The notes beneath the pieces were generated by a model that worked only from the letters and a program-made list of their open reading frames with translations, had not been told where the DNA came from and did not search any database. A stretch of 5,890 nt of DNA from JBOGWP01 sp050693875 (lineage in GTDB: Bacteria > Actinomycetota > CADDZG01 > JAHWKV01 > JBOGWP01): contig JBOGWP010000029.1 of assembly GCA_050693875.1 (NCBI GenBank), positions 1 through 5,890 on the forward strand. Direction: 5' to 3'. Below, in pieces: positions 1-5,633 of this stretch. Within the stretch, counting starts at the first letter, position 1. Each line of letters opens with the position of its first letter. The translations under genes and the position numbers were made by a program.

Positions 1-70
1 GGCGACCACCTGGCGCGACTTCGACCGCGCTCTGAACGATTACATGGCGGTCCAGATGACAGCGGCCTAA
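1..70 (+). CDS. 3' end of an unidentified gene (partial)
   Basis: A reading frame enters from the left edge (first full codon at position 2) and ends at TAA 68-70, giving 22 residues that begin ATTWRDFDRALNDYM and end MTAA. Nearly every third codon position is G or C, as expected of coding DNA in a high-GC genome, and the other frames look less convincing. The fragment is too short to assign a family. It converges on the DUF2905 gene, whose stop lies about 50 nt away, so the two transcription units end face to face. The 52 nt between them contain only a weak ATGGTC/GACCGT inverted repeat and no convincing terminator. Confidence 0.4.
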   Translation, partial: ATTWRDFDRALNDYMAVQMTAA

Positions 71-122
71 AACATGGTCCAAAACTTGATCTGACCGTGA
101 ACATCAAACCGGCCTAGGGAGG

Positions 123-335
123 CTAGCGGCGGAGGAGCAGGTTGAGCACGATCGTCAGCACGATCGAGAGCACCAGCGAGGTCCCCAGCGGAACGAAGAT
201 GCGGACGTTGCCGCGGCGGAAGGCGAGATCGCCAGGCAGTGAGGGCAGACCGAGCCGGCCCAGGGCCCAGATCGCTCCACCCACGACGAGCAGGATCAGC
301 CCGAATCCGACGATGAGCTTCCCGATCGAATCCAC
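123..335 (-). CDS. DUF2905 family small membrane protein
   Basis: This 70-residue protein has two hydrophobic segments, about residues 6-28 and 46-67. Between them is a short polar stretch with LPGDL (33-37) followed by FRRGN (39-43). This hairpin architecture and the LPGD-x-RRGN signature are typical of the DUF2905 family, whose function is unknown. It is probably an integral inner-membrane protein with both ends on the same side. The start is GTG at 335-333, directly after the ruvB TAG stop with no intervening base, so translation is probably coupled to ruvB. The ribosome binding sequence is weak. DUF2905 genes are, from memory, often seen next to ruvB in diverse bacteria. This gene is the last of the operon. 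Confidence 0.85.
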   Translation of the reverse strand: MDSIGKLIVGFGLILLVVGGAIWALGRLGLPSLPGDLAFRRGNVRIFVPLGTSLVLSIVLTIVLNLLLRR

Positions 336-1376
336 CTACAGGAGTCTACCGAGGGCTGCTTCGCTCACCCCCAAGTGCTCGTAGGCCGCGGCGGTGGCCA
401 CGCGTCCGCGGGGGGTGCGCTGCAGGAACCCCTTGCGCAGCAGGTAGGGCTCGTAGACGTCTTCGATCGTGTCGGGCTCCTCGCCGACGGCAGCCGCCAG
501 CGTTCCCAGCCCAACGGGGCGCCCGCGGAAGCGTTCGATGAGCGTGGTCAGGATCGCCTTGTCGACCTTGTCGAGTCCCTCGCCGTCGACCTCGAACAGG
601 CAGAGCGCGTCCCGGGCGACCTCCTGGGTGATGCGCCCGTCGGCGCGCACCTGCGCGTAGTCCCTCACCCGGCGCAGCAGCCGGTTGGCCACGCGGGGCG
701 TGCCGCGTGAGCGCGAGGCGATCTCGCCCGCCGCCCCCTCGTCGAGCTCCGCCCCGAGGATGGCCGCCGACCGCACCACGATCGCCTCGAGCTCGGACAC
801 CTCGTAGTAGTCGAGGCGTGCCACGAAACCGAACCGGTCGCGCAGCGGCGAGGTGAGCAGGCCGGTCCGGGTGGTGGCGCCGACCAGCGTGAAGCGAGGC
901 AGATCCATCCGGATCGAGCGTGCCGCGGGGCCCTTGCCGATCACGATGTCGAGCTCGAAGTCCTCCATCGCCGGGTAGAGGATCTCCTCGATCGGGCGTG
1001 CGAGCCGGTGGATCTCGTCGATGAACAGCACGTCGCCGTCCTCGAGGTTGGTGAGGATCGCGGCGAGGTCGCCGGCCCGCTCCAACGCCGGACCCGACGT
1101 GACCCGCAGCGGCGCCTCGAGCTCGAAGGCGACGATGTGCGCCAGAGTGGTCTTGCCGAGCCCCGGACTCCCGGCGAAGAGCAGATGATCGGCGGGTTCT
1201 CCCCGCTCGCGCGCGGCGGCGAGGATGATCGAGAGGTGCTCCTTGGTGGCCGCCTGCCCGATGAACTCGGCGATCCGGCTGGGCCGAAGGGACCACTCCA
1301 GCTCCTGCTCGCCCGGATCGGGCTGGGGCGTGAGCATTCGGGGCTCGGACGGCTCCTGGTTGGGGGAGGTCGTCAC
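336..1376 (-). CDS. ruvB: Holliday junction branch migration helicase RuvB
   Basis: RuvB is the AAA+ motor that, as hexamers loaded by RuvA, drives Holliday junction branch migration in the cytoplasm. The 346 residues match the usual length. Visible motifs are Walker A GSPGLGKTT (69-77), Walker B VLFIDEIH (116-123), sensor I GATTR (166-170), the arginine-finger region SPLRDRFG (176-183), sensor II GTPRVANRLLRR (225-236) and a C-terminal winged-helix DNA-binding domain (about 265-346). The GTG start at 1376-1374 overlaps the ruvA TGA by four bases and has AGGGG a few nt upstream. ATG at codon 14 (1337-1335) is an alternative, because many RuvB proteins begin near that point and the first 13 residues are low-complexity. 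All key ATPase residues are present, so the protein should be functional. Confidence 0.97.
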   Translation of the reverse strand: MTTSPNQEPSEPRMLTPQPDPGEQELEWSLRPSRIAEFIGQAATKEHLSIILAAARERGEPADHLLFAGSPGLGKTTLAHIVAFELEAPLRVTSGPALERAGDLAAILTNLEDGDVLFIDEIHRLARPIEEILYPAMEDFELDIVIGKGPAARSIRMDLPRFTLVGATTRTGLLTSPLRDRFGFVARLDYYEVSELEAIVVRSAAILGAELDEGAAGEIASRSRGTPRVANRLLRRVRDYAQVRADGRITQEVARDALCLFEVDGEGLDKVDKAILTTLIERFRGRPVGLGTLAAAVGEEPDTIEDVYEPYLLRKGFLQRTPRGRVATAAAYEHLGVSEAALGRLL

Positions 1377-1960
1377 CGCACCCCTGCCGGATCAGCCCGA
1401 GCGCCCAGATCGCGCAACGCCAGGCGCATCAGCTCCTCGACCGGCTCGGCTCGGCCGGCGAGCGACTCGAGCACCTCCCGGAGCTCCGCCGGTGTATACC
1501 CGAGCGCGACGAGTGCCTCCCGCACCTCGGCAATCGACGAGCCCTCGGCCGGCTCGAAGCCCGCACCAATGCGCTCGCGAAGCTCCAGCACGATCCGCTG
1601 GGCCCCCCGCTTCCCCACCCCCGGCACCGCGGTCAATGCCGCGGCATCACCCGCGGCGACGACCCGCCGCAGCGCGTCGGGCTGGAAGACGGAGAGCACG
1701 GCCAATGCGAGCTTCGGCCCCACGCCGTTCACGGAGAGGAGGGCCAGGAAGAGCTCGCGCTCTTCGGCCGAAGCGAACCCGTAGAGAGTCATGGCGTCCT
1801 CCCGCACGACGAGGTGCGTGAGCACGCGGACCCGCCCGCCGGTACGGACCGAGGCCAGGAGGCCGACTGGGGCGTTCACCTGATACCCCACTCCCCCGAC
1901 GTCGACGACGGCCCAGCCGGGGCCGAGCGCCGAGACCGTGCCGTCGAGCGATGCGATCAC
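1373..1960 (-). CDS. ruvA: Holliday junction-binding protein RuvA
   Basis: RuvA binds the four-way junction as a tetramer and loads RuvB. The 195-residue product starts at GTG 1960-1958, the standard N-terminus (M)IASLDG. An open frame continues further upstream, but that stretch overlaps ruvC out of frame and does not resemble RuvA. Domains are an OB fold (1-64) with the acidic pin RED (53-55), two helix-hairpin-helix DNA-binding motifs (LLSVNGVGPKLAL, 74-86, and LTAVPGVGKRGAQ, 109-121), and a C-terminal RuvB-contacting three-helix domain (about 143-190) after a short linker. The GTG overlaps the ruvC TGA (GTGA), and the TGA overlaps the ruvB GTG in the same way. A GGGGG tract about 8 nt upstream may serve as ribosome binding site. 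Confidence 0.96.
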   Translation of the reverse strand: MIASLDGTVSALGPGWAVVDVGGVGYQVNAPVGLLASVRTGGRVRVLTHLVVREDAMTLYGFASAEERELFLALLSVNGVGPKLALAVLSVFQPDALRRVVAAGDAAALTAVPGVGKRGAQRIVLELRERIGAGFEPAEGSSIAEVREALVALGYTPAELREVLESLAGRAEPVEELMRLALRDLGARADPAGVR

Positions 1961-2451
1961 GTCCGCGCCCCCAAAATGCGCAGCCGGCGTGCGTGGAGGT
2001 GGCAGATGGCCACCGCGAGCGCGTCCGCGGCGTCGGGGGTGTCGACGCCGCCCCCCATGGTGACGAGGCGCCGGACCATGTAGCTCACCTGCCGCTTGGT
2101 GGCGGTTCCCGTCCCGACCACCGCCTGCTTCACCTCGAGCGGGGTGTACTCGTGCACACGGCACCCCAGGCCGGCGGCGGCGACCAGCGCGACGCCCGAC
2201 GCCTGGATCACCGAGACGGCAGTTCTGACGTTCTGGTTGTAGAAGACCCGCTCGACCGCGACCTCCTCGGGGCCCCAGAAGGTCACCACCTCCCCTAGTG
2301 CCTCCTTCAGGAAGAGCAGCCGCTCGGGCGTGGGAGCGTCGGTCGGGGTGGCCACGGTGCCGGCGGCAAGGCACCGCAGAGCGCCGTCCGGCCCCTCGAC
2401 GACGGCGAACCCCGTCCGGGTGAGCCCCGGATCGATCCCCATGACGCGCAC
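1957..2451 (-). CDS. ruvC: Holliday junction resolvase RuvC
   Basis: RuvC is the dimeric, metal-dependent endonuclease that cuts Holliday junctions symmetrically after RuvAB branch migration. The 164 residues fit the family. The four catalytic acidic residues are visible as D7 (in GIDPGLTRTG), E67 (in VAVERVF), D140 and D143 (in TPDAADALA). The basic residues K108 (LEVKQA) and K119 (TKR) match conserved DNA-contacting lysines. The start is GTG 2451-2449, giving MRVMGIDPG, and is supported by AAAGGAG six nt upstream; the in-frame ATG at codon 4 would remove a conserved strand start. It is the first gene after the only substantial gap in the operon, so it may have its own promoter. Confidence 0.97.
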   Translation of the reverse strand: MRVMGIDPGLTRTGFAVVEGPDGALRCLAAGTVATPTDAPTPERLLFLKEALGEVVTFWGPEEVAVERVFYNQNVRTAVSVIQASGVALVAAAGLGCRVHEYTPLEVKQAVVGTGTATKRQVSYMVRRLVTMGGGVDTPDAADALAVAICHLHARRLRILGART

Positions 2452-2457
2452 GGACGG

Positions 2458-2464
2458 CTCCTTT
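2458..2464 (-). promoter_or_regulatory. Strong ribosome binding site of ruvC
   Basis: The minus strand reads AAAGGAG followed by six bases (CCGTCC) and then GTG at 2451. This near-ideal Shine-Dalgarno sequence at good spacing fixes the GTG start of ruvC. It is one of the two clearest such sites in the operon. Confidence 0.8.
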
Positions 2465-2492
2465 CCGGGGAAGCGAACGGGTGTTTGGCGAG

Positions 2493-2498
2493 ATGATA
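2493..2498 (-). promoter_or_regulatory. Possible -10 box of an internal ruvCAB promoter
   Basis: On the minus strand, TATCAT lies about 40 nt upstream of the ruvC GTG, within the 156-nt yebC-ruvC gap. It fits a TAnnnT -10 element and leaves room for a leader containing the ruvC ribosome binding site. No good -35 element is found 16-18 nt upstream, where the sequence is GC-rich. The site is therefore a suggestion, supported mainly by its position in the only large gap. Confidence 0.3.
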
Positions 2499-2529
2499 CG
2501 CGCGGGGAGCGACGAGGCCGGGGATTTCG

Positions 2530-2566
2530 GGCCGCCTCGGGGCGGCCGGGGATCCGGGCACCGGAT
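2530..2566. repeat. Two adjacent perfect hairpins between yebC and ruvC
   Basis: Hairpin 1 has stem GGCCGCC (2530-2536), loop TCGG (2537-2540) and stem GGCGGCC (2541-2547). Hairpin 2 has stem ATCCGG (2552-2557), loop GCA and stem CCGGAT (2561-2566). They lie 42 nt or more downstream of the yebC stop and upstream of ruvC. Neither is followed by a T-run on the minus strand, so a canonical intrinsic terminator is not supported. They could attenuate transcription, protect mRNA ends or separate yebC and ruvC expression. Confidence 0.45.
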
Positions 2567-2607
2567 GCGCGGCGACGCGTGGTGCGGGCAGGCGAGGGTT
2601 GGCGGCG

Positions 2608-3357
2608 TTACCCGGCGACTTCCGCCATCACGTCGTCCGGGACGTCGAAGTTCGCCGACACCTTCTGGACGTCGTCCGACTCCTCGAGCTCGTCGATCAG
2701 CCGCAGCACGCGCACTGCGGTCTCGCGCTCGAGCGGAACCGTCGCGTTGGGCTGCATCGTGAGCTCGGCCCCCTCAACGGGAAGGCCGGCTGCCTCGACC
2801 GCCGCGCGCAGCGCGGCGAACGCGGTCGGGGGGCCGGCGATCTCCCAGAGATCGCCCTCGTCGTGCAGATCCTCCGCCCCGGCGTGGAGCGCAACGGCGA
2901 GGAGATCGTCCTCGCTCACGGCCGATTTCGGGACCAGCACGATCGCCCTGCGCTCGAACATCCAGGCGACCGAGCCGGGCTCGCCGACGCTCCCGCCGTT
3001 CCTGGTGAAGATCCGGCGCACATCGGCCGCGGCGCGGTTGCGGTTGTCGGTCAGCACCTCGACCATCACCGCGACACCGCCGGGGGCATAGCCCTCGTAC
3101 GCCAGGTGCTCGTAGGTCACGTCTCCGAGCTCGCCGGTGGCGCGCTTGATCGCGCGGTCGATCGTGTCGGTGGGGACGCTGGCCGAGCGGGCCCGGGAGA
3201 TCGCGTCGGCGAGGGTCGGATTGGCGTCCGGATTGCCGCCCCCCTCACGGGCGGCCACCTCGATCGCCCGCAGCAGCTTGGCGAAGAGCTTGCCGCGGCG
3301 CTGGTCGACCACCGCCTTCTTGTGCTTGGTCTGCGCCCACTTCGAATGACCGGACAA
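2608..3357 (-). CDS. yebC: YebC/TACO1 family translation-associated protein
   Basis: The 249-residue protein has the family hallmarks. These are the N-terminus MSGHSKWAQTKHKKAVVDQR, the stretch YEGYAPGGVAVMVEVLTDNR (87-106), GGSVGEPGSVAWMF (121-134) and the C-terminal QKVSANFDVP (231-240). The family has three domains and was long annotated as a transcriptional regulator. Mitochondrial TACO1 and recent bacterial work instead point to a ribosome-associated role, including at proline-rich sequences. The start is TTG 3357-3355, two nt after the pdxT TGA. It is supported by the strong GGGAGGGGG ribosome binding tract and by the family-typical MSGHSKW N-terminus. Placement between pdxT and ruvC is the usual actinobacterial arrangement. 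Confidence 0.95.
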   Translation of the reverse strand: MSGHSKWAQTKHKKAVVDQRRGKLFAKLLRAIEVAAREGGGNPDANPTLADAISRARSASVPTDTIDRAIKRATGELGDVTYEHLAYEGYAPGGVAVMVEVLTDNRNRAAADVRRIFTRNGGSVGEPGSVAWMFERRAIVLVPKSAVSEDDLLAVALHAGAEDLHDEGDLWEIAGPPTAFAALRAAVEAAGLPVEGAELTMQPNATVPLERETAVRVLRLIDELEESDDVQKVSANFDVPDDVMAEVAG

Positions 3358-3359
3358 TC

Positions 3360-4055
3360 TCAGCCCCCTCCCGCCACGTGCTCGAGAAAGTATCGGTGCA
3401 AGCGGAGGTCACCGGCCAGTTCGGGATGGAACGCCGAGGCCAGGATGTTGCCGGCTCGGACGAGAACGGCCCGGCCCCCCCACTCCGCAAGGACCTCGAC
3501 GCCCGGCCCCGCGTCCTCGAAGACCGGCGCCCGGATGAAGATCGCATGGACGGGTCCGACGCCTGCAATTTCGAGCTCGGTCTCGAACGAGTCGACCTGG
3601 CGCCCGTAGGCGTTACGCACCACGCTCAAGTCGAGCACGCCGAGGGGGGGGTTCGGGGGGGTAGCCGCTTGCTGCCGCACCCGCTCCGACCCGCCAGTAG
3701 GCGGCGTCCCCCCGACGTCAGAGGGGGGGTTCTCGGATAGGCGCTTGCGCGAGACAGCCCGGTCGAGCGACGAGCCCGCATAACCGTCCGCCGACGCCCG
3801 TGCCAGCACGATCGCCCCGGCGCACGTCCCGAACACCGGAAGCCCGTCGTTGATCCGCTTCCGCAGGAGATCCCGCAGCTCGAATCGGTCGATGAGCTTG
3901 AGCATCGTCGTGGACTCTCCCCCGGGGATCACCAGGGCATCGACCTGCTCCAGCCCGCCGGCCGTGCGAACGGCGACACCGTCGGCACCGCATTCCTCGA
4001 GCACCGCCAGGTGCTCGGCGAAGTCGCCCTGCAGGGCGAGGACGCCCGCCAGCAC
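3360..4055 (-). CDS. pdxT: PLP synthase glutaminase subunit PdxT with internal insertion
   Basis: PdxT is the class I glutamine amidotransferase that hydrolyses glutamine and channels ammonia to PdxS for pyridoxal 5'-phosphate synthesis. The catalytic triad is visible as C78 in GTCAG (76-80), H210 and E212 in FHPEL (209-213). Other family motifs are LQGDFAEH (8-15), IPGGEST (43-49), RNAYGRQVDSFE (147-158) and FIRAP (173-177). At 231 residues it is longer than a typical PdxT of about 190-200. The excess is about 42 residues, roughly 94-135, between the helix after C78 and the PLGVLDLSVVRNAYG strand. This region is rich in Pro, Gly, Ser and Arg and is encoded by the repeat-like segment listed separately. 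Frame and active site remain intact, so function may be retained. The GTG start (4055-4053) follows the pdxS stop by two nt. Confidence 0.95.
   Translation of the reverse strand: MLAGVLALQGDFAEHLAVLEECGADGVAVRTAGGLEQVDALVIPGGESTTMLKLIDRFELRDLLRKRINDGLPVFGTCAGAIVLARASADGYAGSSLDRAVSRKRLSENPPSDVGGTPPTGGSERVRQQAATPPNPPLGVLDLSVVRNAYGRQVDSFETELEIAGVGPVHAIFIRAPVFEDAGPGVEVLAEWGGRAVLVRAGNILASAFHPELAGDLRLHRYFLEHVAGGG
3364..3372 (-). promoter_or_regulatory. Ribosome binding site of yebC
   Basis: The minus strand has GGGAGGGGG within the last codons of pdxT. The GGAGG core lies about 9 nt before the TTG start at 3357. The strong site helps to justify the unusual TTG initiation codon. Confidence 0.75.
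3642..3750. repeat. Candidate palindromic repeat element inserted in pdxT
   Basis: This segment coincides with most of the extra in-frame residues of PdxT; the protein-level insertion spans about 3651-3776. Its ends are similar in direct orientation. Plus-strand 3642-3673 and 3721-3750 both begin GA plus 7-8 G plus TTC, and continue to TAGCCGCTTGC (3662-3672) versus TAGGCGCTTGC (3738-3748). The core holds two hairpins: CCGCC (3691-3695), loop AGTA, GGCGG (3700-3704); and CCCCCC (3708-3713), a 9-nt loop with GACGTC, GGGGGG (3723-3728). Homopolymer richness, hairpins and in-frame insertion recall protein-coding palindromic elements such as those of Rickettsia. Whether it is repeated elsewhere in the genome cannot be seen here. 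Confidence 0.55.
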
Positions 4056-4057
4056 CC

Positions 4058-4942
4058 CTACCAGCCCCGCGGCGCCAGCCGCTCCTCCGGCGGGATCTCC
4101 TTGAGGTCGAGCCCCCGCATCGGCTCACCGAGCCCCCGCGATACCTTGGCGAGCACGTCCGGATCGTTGAAGTAGGTGGTGGCGTCGACGATCGCCTTGG
4201 CGAGCCTCGGCGGATCCTCGCCCTTGAAGATCCCGGAGCCCACGAAGACCCCCTCGGCTCCAAGCTGCATCACCAGCGAGGCGTCGGCCGGCGTGGCGAC
4301 CCCGCCAGCGCAGAACAGAACCACCGGCAGCCGGCCGCTGGAAGCGATCTCGCGGACGAGCTCGATCGGCGCCCCCAGCTCCTTCGCCGCAGTCATCAGC
4401 TGCTCGGGAGCGGCCGTGGTCAGGCGTCGGATGTGGTCGACGATCTCGCGCAGGTGGGTGACCGCCTCGACGATGTTGCCGGTGCCGGCCTCCCCCTTGG
4501 AGCGGATCATCGCCGCCCCCTCCCCGATTCGCCGCAGCGCCTCGCCGAGGTTGGTGGCGCCGCAGACGAAGGGGACGGTGAACCCCAATTTGTCGACGTG
4601 ATAGCGGGTGTCGGCCGGGGTCAGCACCTCCGACTCGTCGATGAAATCGACTCCGAGAGCCTGCAGGATCTGGGCCTCGGCAAAGTGGCCGATCCGGCAC
4701 TTGGCCATCACCGGGATGGTCACGACCTCCATGATCTCGGTGATCTTGGTGGGGTCGGCCATGCGCGCGACCCCGCCATCCCGGCGGATGTCGGCGGGGA
4801 CTCGCTCGAGGGCCATCACCGCCACGGCGCCGGCGTCCTCGGCGATCTTGGCCTGGTCGGCGGTGGTGACGTCCATGATGACCCCGCCCTTGAGCATCTC
4901 GGCGAGGCCTCGCTTCACCCCCAGCGTGCCGCGTTCGACCAC
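4058..4942 (-). CDS. pdxS: PLP synthase subunit PdxS (lyase)
   Basis: PdxS builds pyridoxal 5'-phosphate from ribose 5-phosphate, glyceraldehyde 3-phosphate and ammonia supplied by PdxT. Its beta/alpha barrels assemble as a dodecamer decorated with PdxT. The 294 residues match the family. Catalytic residues align with known ones: D24 (GGVIMDV), K81 (PVMAKCRIGHFAEAQ), which forms the sugar Schiff base, and K149 (MIRSKGEAGTGN), the second lysine. Further signatures are ALERVPADIRRDGGVARM (44-61), ESEVLTPAD (103-111), FCAGGVATPADA (210-221) and GSGIFKGEDP (235-244), the phosphate-binding region. The start is GTG 4942-4940, and no ribosome binding site precedes it. A TAAGAT box six nt upstream suggests a leaderless transcript. 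It is the first gene of the operon. Confidence 0.97.
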   Translation of the reverse strand: MVERGTLGVKRGLAEMLKGGVIMDVTTADQAKIAEDAGAVAVMALERVPADIRRDGGVARMADPTKITEIMEVVTIPVMAKCRIGHFAEAQILQALGVDFIDESEVLTPADTRYHVDKLGFTVPFVCGATNLGEALRRIGEGAAMIRSKGEAGTGNIVEAVTHLREIVDHIRRLTTAAPEQLMTAAKELGAPIELVREIASSGRLPVVLFCAGGVATPADASLVMQLGAEGVFVGSGIFKGEDPPRLAKAIVDATTYFNDPDVLAKVSRGLGEPMRGLDLKEIPPEERLAPRGW

Positions 4943-4948
4943 GGCTCA

Positions 4949-4954
4949 ATCTTA
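4949..4954 (-). promoter_or_regulatory. Likely -10 box of the pdxS operon promoter
   Basis: The minus strand reads TAAGAT, then TGAGCC, then the pdxS GTG. With a normal -10 to start-site distance, transcription would begin at or next to the GTG, giving a leaderless mRNA of the kind common in Actinobacteria. This agrees with the absence of any Shine-Dalgarno sequence. A clear -35 element is not seen; the bases 17-18 nt upstream read roughly TCCAACC. Confidence 0.5.
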
Positions 4955-5039
4955 CTTGGGGTGCTGATGCGGGTTGGAGAAGTGGGAGGCCCGGAGCTTT
5001 GAGGCGCCGGCCGTGCTGCACTCCGGACCAGGTCGCCAC

Positions 5040-5078
5040 GGTACGCATCGCCGTGCGGATGAGATGGTACGTTCTCCC
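5040..5078 (+). promoter_or_regulatory. Possible promoter/operator of the vapBC module
   Basis: GGTACG occurs twice, at 5040-5045 and 5066-5071. GTAC-x-CATC (5041-5049) is mirrored by GATG (5058-5061) and GTAC (5067-5070), forming an interrupted inverted repeat. TACGTT (5068-5073) fits a TAnnnT -10 box five nt before the vapB ATG, so this transcript may also be leaderless. AbrB-type antitoxins normally repress their own promoters through such repeats. The assignment rests on position and symmetry only. Confidence 0.3.
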
Positions 5079-5324
5079 ATGAAATCTACCATCGATAGCG
5101 GGGGTCGTGTGGTCATCCCGAAGCCGATCCGAGACAGGCTGGGCCTCGTCCCCGGAACCACCGTCGACGTTGCGGAGCGCGAGGGTCACATCGAGATTGC
5201 GCCCGCCGAGACACCGATGCGGCTCGTCGAGGTCGCCGGGGTCCTCGTCGCCGAGAGTGCCGAACACCTGCCACCCCTGACCGATGACATCGTGCGGGAG
5301 ACCCTCGAACGCACCCGGCGATGA
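5079..5324 (+). CDS. vapB: VapB-type antitoxin, AbrB/MazE-like DNA-binding fold
   Basis: The 81-residue protein begins MKSTIDSGGRVVIPKPIRDR and continues LGLVPGTTVDVAEREGHIEI. This is the swapped-hairpin AbrB/SpoVT family fold (residues 1-45), which binds operator DNA as a dimer. The C-terminal part, ending LPPLTDDIVRETLERTRR, is the expected toxin-binding tail. ATG 5079 is chosen because it gives the canonical AbrB start; an in-frame ATG at 5064 would add five unrelated residues (MVRSP). Its TGA overlaps the ATG of the PIN-domain gene (ATGA), the usual arrangement for a co-translated toxin-antitoxin pair. The antitoxin frame is intact although the toxin is broken. It is divergent from pdxS. 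Confidence 0.88.
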   Translation: MKSTIDSGGRVVIPKPIRDRLGLVPGTTVDVAEREGHIEIAPAETPMRLVEVAGVLVAESAEHLPPLTDDIVRETLERTRR

Positions 5325-5626
5325 ACGCCGTCGATACGAGCATCGTTGTCGCAGCCTTTGCCTCGTGGCACGAGGGGCACGAGCGGGCGGCCGAGGTGCT
5401 GGCTATGGGTGCTCGACTTCCGGCCCAATGCGCGATCGAGTGCTACTCCGTGCTCACTCGGCTCCCGCCACCCATCGCGTCGCCGGAAGGCTCGCCCGCG
5501 ATTTCCTCGTCTCCCGGTTCAGCGAGCCCTTGTTGACCCTCGAGCCGGGCGAGCACCTCGCCCTCCTCGATCAGTTGGTGGACAGGGCGATCACCGGGGG
5601 CGCGGCCTACGACGGACTCGTGGCAC
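5321..5626 (+). pseudogene. vapC: VapC-type PIN-domain toxin, frameshifted and truncated by an IS
   Basis: The first frame starts at ATG 5321 with MNAVDTSIVVAAFASWHEGH. It carries the PIN acidic residues D5 and E40 (in AIECYSVLTRL) and then goes out of register after LPPP. The PIN sequence resumes in another frame from about 5473 with HRVAGRLARDFLVSRFSEPL, followed by LTLEPGEHLALL and AAYDGLVAL, where the D is the third acidic residue. Restoring one C in the CCC at 5471-5473 would join the frames. After VAL the homology stops at about 5626, where insertion-sequence DNA begins. The final strand and its acidic residue (normally in an LLTLDRR-like motif) are absent. PIN toxins are Mg-dependent RNases, and this one should be inactive. 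It is paired with the intact VapB gene. Confidence 0.8.
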
Positions 5627-5633
5627 TAAGGGG

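Noticed and set aside
71..122. ATGGTC/GACCGT inverted repeat and CCTAGG palindrome between the two convergent genes, considered as a terminator
   Set aside because: The stem is short with a long loop, is not followed by a T-run on either strand, and is little better than chance.
1008..1784. Long plus-strand open frames antisense to ruvB and ruvA, and similar ones across yebC, pdxT and pdxS
   Set aside because: They lie opposite confidently identified genes, have Arg/Pro/Ala/Ser-rich compositions typical of antisense frames in high-GC DNA, and show no recognisable domain.
1961..2374. Upstream in-frame extension of ruvA
   Set aside because: It overlaps ruvC out of frame and has an Arg/Gly-rich composition unlike RuvA; GTG 1960 gives the canonical N-terminus.
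2307..2561. Minus-strand frame of 84 residues spanning the yebC-ruvC gap
   Set aside because: Its second half overlaps ruvC in another frame and no family resemblance is seen; the gap is better explained as regulatory.
3642..3750. Repeat ends in pdxT considered as a CRISPR or tandem array
   Set aside because: Only two imperfect copies exist, the segment between them is hairpin-forming rather than spacer-like, and it is translated in frame within pdxT.
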